Positions 35,201 to 44,750 of a stretch of 64,000 bases of DNA are shown here, piece after piece. A program made the translations under genes and the position numbers. Each line of letters starts with the position of its first letter. Position 1 is the first letter of the stretch. The DNA lies in assembly GCA_942159475.1 (NCBI GenBank), contig OW804096.1, positions 11,891,871 through 11,955,870 on the forward strand, given 5' to 3'. Source of the stretch: Sthenelais limicola (lineage: Eukaryota; Annelida; Polychaeta; Phyllodocida; Sigalionidae). Under the pieces are notes generated by a model. It made no database searches, had not been told where the DNA came from, and saw only the letters and a program-made list of their open reading frames with translations.

Positions 35201-37600
35201 CCCAGACGGTGAATTATAAAACAGGCAAAACAAAATAACAGATCTGATGAAATAATCCAGAATGTATCTCTCAATATACAAGAAAATATTACCATATTAT
35301 ATATACGTAGGCAGTTACTTGTTGATAAATGATGATTCGTACAGAAAGATACAATCAAATCTACTAAACTCTTTGTCAGTAGTGTTTAACTTTTACCCTT
35401 CTATCATGGTCAATCTCTAAATCTTCAAACCAAACTGCATGAAGGTCCCTAAGTGCCTAACTTTCACAGGATTTGTTCTTTCGTTTAACTTTCCATGTGA
35501 GTCTACCTTTCACTAAGTCATTTCTATACTGAATACAGTGGTTTGGGTTTTTGTTTTTGCATGACGAGAGACTAGATCAAATTTCTGAAATGTTTTTCTA
35601 CTGTAGAATAGAATTTGATAACTATAAAAGTAAAAGGGCGTAGTTGTTTGATTTTTCTGGTAGATTTTCATCATGATAGAGACCCTTTTTATTTGTATCT
35701 GTTGGAAAAAAAGATGGTTAGTCCCGGAGTAAATGTTTTTCTTTACCTAATTTGTGCACTGTAAATTGTTACTCACTGTACAATTCGATCCATATGAATA
35801 TACTTCTGCATCGTGACAATTCCTTAGAGCCTCACGTTCTGTCGTCGGTCAAATGAAAGAGTTTCTCCTCAACGCTCCTTATTTTTAAATATGACTGAAA
35901 CCTTATCGAGATCTTGTTATGCAATTTTAAGATTAAAAAGTTTGGAAGTATCACTATTCTTGTAAGTTTCTCATAACGATTTGTTAGACATTTAATGTGT
36001 TAACTGACACATGACTGATTATCTACCGACTAAAAATGATGTAACCAGACTTACAATGTTACTCGTGTACGTAGTAAATAAAAGTGCGTATTAGCAAACA
36101 AAAGTGATACCTTATCTTTTTTCCTCCCATTTTTTTTTTTTTTTTTCATTTAAGGCCATTGACAATTTGAATAATCGTATGGATACAAAAATAGCAATTA
36201 TCCTACCCGGATGTCTTCGTGCGTTGCCTTGTTTTATATATAACAAAAATGAGTATTACTAATAATATCAAAAGCGCTCAGGGAACCAAAGAAACCTAAG
36301 ACCATATAAGATATCAAGGCCAGTTAACGCATTCATTTACTGTCTAAATCGCATAGTGTTAGCGTGTTTCTTCTATCGCCTTGATAGGACCAAATATATA
36401 CTAAACTATGGTGTCAAAACGGAGTAAAGCAACCGACCCCCCTCACACACACATTCAGTAATAATTTAAAGATTGCATATAACATTAAAGATATAGGAAA
36501 CAAACAATTGGAGGGGGGGGGGGGGGGGACTGGATTTCAAGGTTACATTGAATGCTGTATATTCCCAAATACATTAATATAGGCTATACTTTGATATATT
36601 ATTTAAAAAAACAAACCTTACAAATGGACAGAGCTATAAACAAATTATACGCTCTATGAAATGGATGATGACTGAGACTTTCTACACAAAAAACATACAG
36701 TGGGTGCCAAAGTAGTGGGTTCTGAGGGCATGTTTTTAATCTTTTATCTTAACTATAATGGGTAATAATAATAAGATAAGATAAGATAAGAAGTCTTTTA
36801 TTTGTCTTTTCGAAGAGTACAAAATGAGTACAGACGAGGATTATATAAAAATAGACAAAAGGGTCGACATACCTATTATGTACTACAAAGAGTGCATATT
36901 CTTCCGGCAGTTACCGAAATTTGGAAAAGGACTAGGCTAGTTGACTTAGATATGGTTAGAGAATAAAATTAAATTAAATTAAATTAAAATAAAAGTCGAA
37001 GTCTAAGGTATCAGAGAACTAAGTGACTAACATGGCAAGTGTTAAACATATCGCGAGGAGTACAGTACAGTACGACGCGATTTAATATCACAAACTTACA
37101 TGTGATATTTAGAACAATAATATCAGTGGTAAAATATTAAATAGTACCACAATGAATAGCAAGTTTATACCACAAAATTTACATGTGGTATTTACAGGAG
37201 TAAAATTGAGTGAGAGTAATAAAATACATTATTACCGCAAAATAATATTTTTACTGCTGGATCTTTAATGCTGAACTAAAGAGTCTGGTAAAACATCATA
37301 CAATATAATTCGTTATCCATAGGCCCTACAGTGGCTCTATCAGTATCATATGAAACTTTTAAAAACTAGTGCAATTTAACTTCATTTTGGAGCAGTCTGG
37401 AGGTCTTTTTTTAGGCCGTCGGGCCCAAACCGTAATCAGAAAAAGTTCCAGTAGTTTCCATCCCTAAAACTTAATGTATTTCTTACGAATTCTAAATGAC
37501 ACTGACAGCCATCACAATTGGGTTTGACGCGGCAGCCTGTGCGGTGTCGACAGTTCTCCCGAAGGACACCGTGTGTGAATTCATTGAACCATTTCTCAGC
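32272..37600. other. FLOT1-NFKBIL1 intergenic region
   Basis: About 5.3 kb of AT-rich sequence. Long ORFs at 33823-34212 and 34455-34994 have no motifs and AT-driven hydrophobic composition, so I do not call them genes. It contains a poly-T run near 36130, a poly-G run near 36512 and one retroposon tail. Confidence 0.55.
36766..36945 (-). mobile_element. retroposon 3' end, (TTATC)n tail family, reverse copy
   Basis: It starts with (GATAA)n and AGTCTTTTATTTGTC. Blocks AAAAGGGTCGACATACCTAT and TTCCGGCAGTTACCGAAATT are the reverse complement of blocks in 29640-29851. Confidence 0.55.
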
Positions 37601-37635
37601 TGTGGCGCCATCTGTTCATGAATCCACGAAACACA

Positions 37636-37651
37636 CCAATATGGCGGCGCC
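37636..37651 (+). promoter_or_regulatory. CCAAT and YY1-type motif at NFKBIL1 promoter
   Basis: CCAATATGGCGGCGCC contains AATATGGCGGC, a full match to the AANATGGCGGC YY1 motif that marks the region just downstream of many metazoan housekeeping start sites. It lies about 90 bp before the NFKBIL1 start codon in the usual orientation. Confidence 0.55.
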
Positions 37652-37721
37652 CGTGAATGTAAACACTACGAAAGTTCGGGAGACGTCAAAAGGACGATTA
37701 TCGTTGGTAATCTATTTATAA
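37641..37721 (+). CDS. possible uORF of NFKBIL1
   Basis: The ATG inside the YY1 motif opens a 26-codon frame (MAAPVNVNTTKVRETSKG...) that stops 8 nt before the NFKBIL1 ATG and is in another frame. If transcription starts upstream of 37641, this uORF would precede the main frame. If the YY1 site is at the start site, it may not be translated. Confidence 0.3.
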   Translation: MAAPVNVNTTKVRETSKGRLSLVIYL

Positions 37722-37729
37722 AATCTGAA

Positions 37730-37905
37730 ATGGGCTACAAAAAGTCCAAGAAGAAACTCCTAAAATATTTGGAGAGAGACGATTTCCCGAAATTTAAATC
37801 TTACCTGGCGAAACACGCTAAACTTGATGTCAATGAGATGAAATTCGAGGGAGGGGATAGTCTCCTTCATTTAGCATGTGCCCGGGGTCTGGACCATGTT
37901 GTGTG
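37730..37905 (+). CDS. NFKBIL1: NFKBIL1-like, exon 1
   Basis: Starts MGYKKSKKKLLKYLERDDFP. The ATG has A at -3 and G at +4 and is the first Met after an in-frame stop at 37619. The exon encodes a basic N-terminus and the start of an ankyrin repeat (GGDSLLHLACARGLDHVVW), with donor GTAAGT, ending in phase 2. NFKBIL1 is a nuclear, IkB-named ankyrin protein linked to mRNA processing. Human NFKBIL1 has 381 residues; this gene predicts 369. Confidence 0.92.
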
Positions 37906-38200
37906 GTAAGTTAGAAGTTTTGATTTCCGTGCTTGTGAAGACTGAAGTAAATGCTCGTTGACAATCTTCGGATGATCCGTAGATTCGTACTCCGTAGTGT
38001 CTTATCCCTTTTAACCTAAGTTTAACAGCTTATTTCTTCTGTTGCAAATTAACTTGCAATCGTCATGCCTACGTCGAGGCTTTATTAAACTTTAAAGCAC
38101 TATAATGACTATTTGTCAAATGATCCCTTTACTAGGCTTTAGGCCTACGTACTCAATTACTGTCTTAGTCTCTATTTACTATATTAATGATAAGGTTTGA

Positions 38201-38345
38201 GCAGGGGGTGAATCCGTCAGAAAATCTACGATTCACTTTCCCCAATCCTCTCAAACTACCGTACCCAAATTTAAGACAAAAATGAGGTAAAAATATAATT
38301 CAACAGATTATGTTAATAAACACAATGTCAATACATTGTCATTGT
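38201..38345. mobile_element. MITE, GGGTCAG family, truncated copy
   Basis: Only one end and part of the interior remain (GATTCACTTTCCCCAATCCT then CCAAATTTAAGACAAAAATG). Located in NFKBIL1 intron 1. Confidence 0.6.
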
Positions 38346-38448
38346 CATAAGAAAACACATTAAAACTACCATTTCCATTTCTTTGACAACTAGATGAATT
38401 GTTGTATTAAAGTTTGCTGTTCTCTATCCCATTTCCTGATTACTGTAG

Positions 38449-38549
38449 GTTTGTCTTGAAGCATGGAGGCGATCCCCTTGTGAGAAATGATCGAGGACAA
38501 GTGCCACTACATTCAGCTTGTCATTTTACCCTGTCAGAGAGTCACTATG
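38449..38549 (+). CDS. NFKBIL1: NFKBIL1-like, exon 2 (ankyrin)
   Basis: The acceptor TTACTGTAG precedes 101 nt encoding WFVLKHGGDPLVRNDRGQVP and LHSACHFTLSESHY, with donor GTAAGA. The GGDPLVRNDRGQVPLHSAC segment is a standard ankyrin repeat. Ends in phase 1. Confidence 0.93.
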
Positions 38550-38611
38550 GTAAGAAGTGTCATATTTTATAATTATAATAATAAATAAAAGATAAATGAA
38601 AAACCCATATT

Positions 38612-38890
38612 CGGGCCCCTGAGGGGGAGGGGGGGGGGGGGTGTTCTTATTTCTCTTGTCGCTACCAAGAAACAGCAATTATCTTTTGTCACTAAGATAA
38701 TTCTTTCGACGTTTTGTCGTTTTAATTTCCGTATTAAAAAGGCCAAATTTTTGTCGCTATATAAGGTATTTCGAGTTGTCAGACCAAGAAAATGTTTTTG
38801 TCATTTGTCACTGGCGTACCTTTGTCAATTTGTCCAACTAAGAAAAGACCATGTCAATTTAAAGCCTCTAGTGCCCTCATATTCCACTTT
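38612..38890. repeat. TTTGTCGC-rich dispersed repeat, copy 1
   Basis: A GGGCCCCTGAGGGGGAGG block is followed by many TTGTCG/TTTGTC motifs. A second copy (GGGCCCCTGATGGGGGTGG plus TTTGTCGC motifs) is at 54057-54255. Family unknown. Confidence 0.55.
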
Positions 38891-39138
38891 TCTCTAGGGC
38901 TGTGGTGTGAGGCTTAGACTAAACTCAATTTAAATCGAAACATGCACAGGTATGGGTGTTTTTTTTCTCAGCTTGGACTGAGAATATTGTATTATACAAA
39001 ATGTTCCAGCTGCATGAATACACATTCTATACTAAAAAAACTTTTCTTAGAGCTACAATACCGAATAGGTGCAATCTCCCCAAAAGCCAAAAAGTAACAT
39101 GTCATTTATGTTATTTAATCCATTTCATTTCTTTACAG

Positions 39139-39269
39139 GGTATTATGATTTGGTTCAGCCTCTTATGGACAAAGCTCCTCGGTGTCTTTCTTGCCAAGAT
39201 GAAAATGGAATAACACCTAGAGTTTTGATACGACGCATACGGCAGAAACTAAGTCAGAGAGGCGCTAAG
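39139..39269 (+). CDS. NFKBIL1: NFKBIL1-like, exon 3 (ankyrin)
   Basis: The acceptor TTCTTTACAG precedes 131 nt encoding GYYDLVQPLMDKAPRCLSCQ, DENGITPRVLIRRIRQKLSQ, RGAK, with donor GTAAAA. This is the last ankyrin-like unit (human PLLSRCPSAMGIKNKDGETP). Ends in phase 0. Confidence 0.92.
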
Positions 39270-39658
39270 GTAAAAATTGTATGCTTTTGACACTGTAAAT
39301 TATGTTTGAAATAGTTTAGGTGTTAGCTTCTAATAGTAAGGATGAACGTTTTGAAGGTTCTAACTTGACTTTGTTAATTGACTAATAGTAATTACCTCTC
39401 TGTGCTCACAGGGATGGATGGTTTATATAGAAATAAAGATGGGTTGAACATGAGAAACGTAATCGGTTTAATGGCTAATGTTTTGTATCTCTGAAACGTT
39501 TGGTTACTTATCAAGAATACAATTTTATGAATGCTTTCCGGCTGTTACATTCATATATTGATATTTAGCAGGATTTTATGGCAGATAAAATTTCATTCAC
39601 CAACATAACATTGCTGTATTTTCTTTTGTAATATTCTGAACACACTTCTTTGATTTAG

Positions 39659-39770
39659 GTTGACGAGGCTGAATCTAGTGAAGAATCAGAAACAAAGGAA
39701 GATTGGGAATCAAAGATTGCAGGCGAATCACATGCTGAGTACGCTCAGGACTGGGGAACGTATGAAGATG
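39659..39770 (+). CDS. NFKBIL1: NFKBIL1-like, exon 4 (acidic linker)
   Basis: The acceptor TTGATTTAG precedes 112 nt encoding VDEAESSEESETKEDWESKI and AGESHAEYAQDWGTYED, with donor GTGCGT. It is the acidic linker aligned with human EEEEEDDASKEREWRQKL. Ends in phase 1. A MITE follows after 27 nt. Confidence 0.9.
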
Positions 39771-39797
39771 GTGCGTTCCAAACAAAACAATACACAT

Positions 39798-40029
39798 GGG
39801 TCAGATTTTCAGAAAATGTACAATCGTCAGCTCTACAACTTTGGTGACTTCTGATTAGACTGGAATATTTTAAATGCTATGCATATCCAAATATATTTGG
39901 CATTGTGTCCATTAAAAAATATCTCTTTCTTTGTGTTAAACTGCATTTTTAACGTCATTTTTCTCTTCGATTTGGATTGTTTGAGAGGATTGGGGAAGGT
40001 GAATTGTACCTTTCCTGAAAATCTGACCC
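39798..40029. mobile_element. MITE, GGGTCAG family, copy 7 (next to a splice donor)
   Basis: A 232-bp copy with ACAT on both flanks, in NFKBIL1 intron 4. Confidence 0.88.
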
Positions 40030-40484
40030 ACATATTCCTTTGTTATAAGCGCCCTTTTCCCTGTTAATTTATTCATAACTCTTATGTAACATTGCGCAAC
40101 ATTAGGTAACATTACATCACAGGACGTAACCATAGACCATTGATATCTTATTCTCAGAAGCAGTTATATCACCTTCTTCAGTAAAATTTAAAGCTGTATT
40201 CCAAGATGAGACGACCAAAACTATTTCCCCCAAACTATTTCTTTCTTTGGTCCTTAGCACTCTAGAATGGATGATTTGAATACTGAAAACGAAGATAGTT
40301 TGGCATTTTCCCTGTTTTCAATAAATTTATAGCTTTTTCTCGAAGTTTGATTACTTTGTTAACCTCTTAGTATACCTATCTCGGCAGTGCTCTTCTAACA
40401 TTCTAAAATTTGTCGATGGTTTAATATAAAATTGAACCAATTCTGATTACTTTTTGACTCATCATTTGATTATAAATATTTCAG

Positions 40485-41074
40485 ATTTTACGGACACAAG
40501 GGAATCGGGCGAGCAGGAATCTCACGGTGCCTGGTCAGACAGAATGTATCAAGAAATGTCTAGCAAGCGCAGAAAACAGTGGGAGGAACAACATCAACAT
40601 TCATCACATCGAAAGAAACAAAAAACTGATGAGGAAGCTCGAAAACAAGCAGAATTCCAAAGAAAACTAGAAAAGGAGCACGAGGAGTATACAAAAAGAG
40701 CTGCCAGACTACGTCAAGGAAAAATGGTCTCTAGAAAAGCAGAATATGAACTTCAATGTGCTAAAGTGTTCCATGGAGAAAATAAATCACAAACTGAGAA
40801 GTTGGGTTATAGTGATATACCATGGCCCGCACCATCCAACTGGAATAGGGAAGCAGAAAGTATGAAGGAATTTCTGCTTAGTGATATGGATCAGAAAGAT
40901 ATTGGTGCTATTAGAAAATATCTCAAAGATCAACAAGTCAGATGGCATCCCGATCGTTTCAAGCAGAAAATCGGGAATAGACTTAGAGAGAAGGATATTG
41001 AGAGAATCATGGACAAAGTTAAATTGGTATCTCAGATTCTCAACAAAATTGTTACTGAGGAAAAAGATTCTTGA
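40485..41074 (+). CDS. NFKBIL1: NFKBIL1-like, exon 5 (coiled region and J-like end)
   Basis: The acceptor AAATATTTCAG precedes a 590-nt last exon. It encodes DFTDTRESGEQESHGAWSDR, a long Lys/Glu-rich helix, then GYSDIPWPAPSNW (human FGDVPWPCPGG) and QVRWHPDRFKQKI (human QVRWHPDRFLQRF). The HPD tripeptide is at residues 328-330 of the 369-residue product and resembles the DnaJ J-domain motif. The stop is TGA. Frame and exon sum agree (370 codons with stop). Confidence 0.95.
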
Positions 41075-41151
41075 TTTTAGTGAATTATAATTTATTGACA
41101 ATCAGCTCTAAATATTTGTTATATAAAATCCCCGATGAGGATTATGGAATG

Positions 41152-41157
41152 AATAAA
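41152..41157 (+). terminator. NFKBIL1 poly(A) signal
   Basis: AATAAA 78 bp after the stop codon. Confidence 0.65.
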
Positions 41158-42521
41158 ACATATTTGATAAACAATTAGTTTTTTTGTGGTCAATATTTGG
41201 GGTGGCTGTTGACTTGAGATACATTGTCATCGATTTTAAAAATTCATTCTTCATAAGGGGCCTGATAGCCATGGATTTTTCATACACCTGGCCCATTCAT
41301 TATTCAAATCACAAAAGGGCGTCACCATTACATATGCAACTCCCATCGAATAATAACATATAAAGGATAAAATGAGGAAATTAACAATATCTATAATCCT
41401 ATTGCCTGGTGGTAATCGAATTGGATTTATGCTATTTAAATTTGGTGATTGTCACTAATGGGCACATTGACTCGTAAGTTGTATACAATAATCTATTTTC
41501 AGCGATGTCAAATTTTGTTATTTTCTTATGCCCGAGTTATCCCCCCCCCCCCCCCCCCCATCAATATAAAGTTTAACGTTTCTGCTAGATGATGGTGTAT
41601 ACAGCTCGTAATCGGGCGATGGTAGCCCCACCATGCAGCAGGCATCTCGAACTACCAGCGCTGGAAAAGGAACCAGTGCATAATGGTGATGTAGCAGTAT
41701 TAGTAGCCTGGCGCCTAGTATCTAGTCGCTTCCACTCCGGCGGGAGACCCTAGATTCAACATGGCAACAAACATAATTCTATTCTTTGGTATTACTACAT
41801 ACATCCGTTGGCAAAGTTTGTTCATCAGTTTATATAAGTGTCACGGCCTAATCTACAACTTCAAAGTTAATTGTTGAATACACTCTCTGATGGTTATTGC
41901 CACTTGTGTTGATTCAATGTTTTGTTTGAAGCCATATCGTTACTGGCAATGTACATCTCGTACGATGATTTTAAAACTCCAGTCCATATGTTATTTACAG
42001 TATTCATTTGGTAATTAAATACTTCAGACCTTACTGTTATATTTCCTAATACAATTTCGATCCTATGTTATATCCTTTTCATCTGGTAATCACGTCAAAA
42101 TCGGCACCGGTTGCCATTATATTCAATTGACCATTTAAATTCATATCAAATACACAATGTCGTAATCAGGGGGAACATATTTCTTTGATACATCTAGATC
42201 AATGAGAAGAAAAACTAAGTACATTGACTTCGATTTATAGAAGCAGCTAGCTGTGTTTTACAATATGATCTGCCATTCTGTAGACAACGAATTTTCGGGC
42301 ACTGTCACTGTCACACAAATACATCAAATCGTTTTTCGTTGAATGGGATGAGCTGTAGTGTACACAAAATTGTGCATGAGAGTTGATTAAAGTATCATTG
42401 TGAGTCCGACTCCTCCCACATACCAGTACAATATGAGTTCTTTCTTAGATTTCTTGTATGTTTTAGGACTTTTTGGCCTCTTGTTTTTCAAATAGTCCTT
42501 TATATGGATTCGGGCTTGAAG
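41158..42521. other. intergenic, no gene
   Basis: AT-rich with a poly-C run at 41541-41558. The first 300 bp were copied, together with the end of NFKBIL1, to 59140-60300. Nothing else is recognised. Confidence 0.5.
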
Positions 42522-42660
42522 GTGACCTTCCATTTGTCCCGCTGCGGCTGCGGAGAAAAAAATGGCTCATGTTAATTTTTGAAGGCCCCCATCCATTCAC
42601 ACGGAAACGGTTGCGGGATTGGGTCCGGTTGCGGAAGCGGTTACTGCAAATAGGTCTACT
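42522..42660. mobile_element. Harbinger-like end, outer left
   Basis: GTGACCTTCCATTTGTCCCG is followed by subterminal GCGG repeats and CATCCATTCACACGGAAACG. The right outer partner, ending GACAAACGGAAGGCCAC, is at 50244 in inverted orientation. Confidence 0.55.
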
Positions 42661-42787
42661 AGAAATTGCATCCCAGGTCCCATCAATCAGTTACATTTGT
42701 ATTTAAAGAATCATGTATTATTTTAACATTTATCTCACCTGATGTATATATGGCAAGCCTAGCTATAAGCCTTTAACGAGGGCTTAA

Positions 42788-43081
42788 TTATGACTCCCCT
42801 TCAAATCTCTTCAACCAGACCAGTATGTATGAAAACTGTTCTTTTGACAGGCGGAAGTAATCCTTGAATCTGCGATCGTCATAATCTTCTAATTCCTTGA
42901 CAGTAGTAACTAAGGCCTCCTCGATGGGCCTATTAATCAACATTGGATGCACCCAATGTTGATGTTCTCTGATGCCCCTCTTTCTCTTTCTTAATTTGTT
43001 ATAAAGAACAAGAATAAGTATCAGTAATTCGTCCTGATCATGAATATATTTTTCAATCATTAATCTACGTGCAGCATCCAT
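42788..43081 (-). pseudogene. PIF/Harbinger transposase N-terminal fragment (HARBI1-like)
   Basis: A 97-codon minus-strand frame contains REHQHWVHPMLINRP and DDRRFKDYFRLSKEQFSYIL. This is the W-V-x-P and F-x-x-Y-F-R-L-S pattern at the start of Harbinger nucleases and their HARBI1 relatives. These proteins are usually 350-400 residues; the DDE catalytic region is missing. It lies between Harbinger-like ends, so it is most likely a truncated transposon gene. A separate exon of a spliced transposase was considered, but no partner is seen. Confidence 0.7.
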
Positions 43082-43150
43082 CCTTCCTCGTGGCTGTCAG
43101 CTGTCACAAAGACCTAATAATAATTAACCGCACTCAGTTTTCCGCATATA

Positions 43151-43271
43151 GCTGGCCTTCCATTTGTCCGGTAGCGGTAGCGGCAGCGGCAGCGGTAAAA
43201 ATCGCGCATATTGAATTCTGAAGAGACCCATCCATTCACACGGTAACGGCTGCGGTAGCGGCAGCGGAAAA
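43151..43271. mobile_element. Harbinger-like end, inner left
   Basis: GCTGGCCTTCCATTTGTCCG is followed by (GCGGTA/GCGGCA)n, then CCCATCCATTCACACGGTAA and more GCGG units. The inverted partner ends at 50172. The Ngaro element begins inside it. Confidence 0.65.
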
Positions 43272-43446
43272 ATCGTATATATATATCCCCTTGCTATATA
43301 TAACTATATGTATGAATTGTGGAAGCTAGGTGGAGCCACTACCTCAGTCTGAGTGGACTTGCTGTCGACGCCCGATCTGGTCACACGCCTGACCACCACC
43401 AGTCACTCCACACACCTACCTGTTGTCTCCTCTTGAAGGAATTTTT
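43272..43446 (+). repeat. Ngaro repeat A1 with TATA-like promoter
   Basis: It starts ATCGTATATATATATCCCCT and contains TATATATAA at 43295-43303, a candidate core promoter. It ends GAAGGAATTTTT. The copy A2 is at 48052-48226. Confidence 0.9.
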
Positions 43447-43472
43447 GTAGGTTTTTTAGTTTGCTAGTCAAT

Positions 43473-44750
43473 ATGCTTACTTGCGGCGCGTGTGGTTATG
43501 AACATACCCGTACGGGTACGGTCACCTGCAGGTTTAAGGATGCGGCTGTCAAAAAAGGAGCTGCTGCTGGAGTAACTGGTCCTGACGAGTGGAAGTTATA
43601 CCTAGACTTAGACGCCATTGCCAAGGACGCTGGTACCGAAATCAAGTCTGAGGGCGCTGAGGCCACTGCTGCTGCTATTTCTCCCGAGGACGTGCAAATT
43701 CTTGTGGACTTAAATTCTAAGCAGGCCAGGGACTTAAAAACTGTGTTGGATAAGTTTGAAACTTTATCTGTGCGTCACACGGATTTATTGGCTAGATTTG
43801 ATGTTGCTACCGGTCATATTGTTGCTGGTGGTACGGGCGGGTCAGTGGTCAAACCGGTCGCTCCAGGCTCCACTACGGCCTCCACTACTGCCTCCACTAC
43901 GGCCTCCGCTACTGCTACAGCCACACCTCCCCCCTCCGCCACTGGTACGGCTACCTCTACTAGTTCAACTACTTCCACCGTCACTCCCACTCCCACTCCG
44001 TCCACTAGCTCTATTCCTGTGAGCAGTGGTATACCGTCCTGGGTTTACTTGGGAACCGACTACCGTAGTGCTTTTGGCCGCTCCTCACCTGCTTCTACGG
44101 ACACCTCCGCTGCCAGCTTGTTAACAGCTCCAATCACCAATGCTCTTTCTAACCTAGCCTCTACAATAGACCCGGACAGCCAGTCTCGTTCTAAAGGTAT
44201 TTTGCTTAGGCCAGAATTTTTCGTACAATACCGTGATAACTCTGTGCAGCTCAGGCATCTTGATCCCAAGAAATTATCTTATAGGAGTCTTATTTATGGG
44301 ATGATACGTGTTTTGAAATCCTTATTCGCAGCCGGGGATGATAGATCTGCAAGCTATCTCAAGCACTTGCTATTTGTGGCCAAACACGGGCAAAAAGAGT
44401 CTTACCTTGACTCTGCATATATTGATTACGATCGTTCGGTAGTGGATAAAGTTGTACTGGGGGAGGCACCTTTATTCTCTTATGATCCAATGCTCGCTGC
44501 TGATCAATTTCATGCCGCCAACATGTCCCAGAGAGTGAACAGGAGGGCTCAGGACACACCCCGTTCTAATACTCAAAATAAGTCTAAAGGCAAGGGCTCC
44601 AAAGTCCCGGATGATTATCCTGAAACCAATTGTTATTTCTATAACTACAAGAATTGTTCCAGGAACGACTGCCCGAAAGATCATGTGTGCCGTATTTGTG
44701 GCGGCGATCACAAGGCCTCGGGTTGCCCCCAGAAAGGGAGATCCCAGTGA
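43473..44750 (+). CDS. Ngaro Gag-like protein (ORF1)
   Basis: First ATG at 43473, just after A1. The product is about 425 residues. It has an N-terminal CxxC pair (MLTCGACGYEH), a Thr/Ser/Ala-rich low-complexity middle, and a zinc-binding C-terminus: a CCCH-like cluster (CYFYNYKNCSRNDCPKDH) followed at once by CRICGGDHKASGC, a CX2CX3HX4C knuckle one residue shorter than the classical retroviral type. This pairing is common in Ngaro/DIRS Gag proteins. It would package the element RNA. It ends at TGA 44748-44750, with RT in the same frame beyond. Confidence 0.88.
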   Translation: MLTCGACGYEHTRTGTVTCRFKDAAVKKGAAAGVTGPDEWKLYLDLDAIAKDAGTEIKSEGAEATAAAISPEDVQILVDLNSKQARDLKTVLDKFETLSVRHTDLLARFDVATGHIVAGGTGGSVVKPVAPGSTTASTTASTTASATATATPPPSATGTATSTSSTTSTVTPTPTPSTSSIPVSSGIPSWVYLGTDYRSAFGRSSPASTDTSAASLLTAPITNALSNLASTIDPDSQSRSKGILLRPEFFVQYRDNSVQLRHLDPKKLSYRSLIYGMIRVLKSLFAAGDDRSASYLKHLLFVAKHGQKESYLDSAYIDYDRSVVDKVVLGEAPLFSYDPMLAADQFHAANMSQRVNRRAQDTPRSNTQNKSKGKGSKVPDDYPETNCYFYNYKNCSRNDCPKDHVCRICGGDHKASGCPQKGRSQ

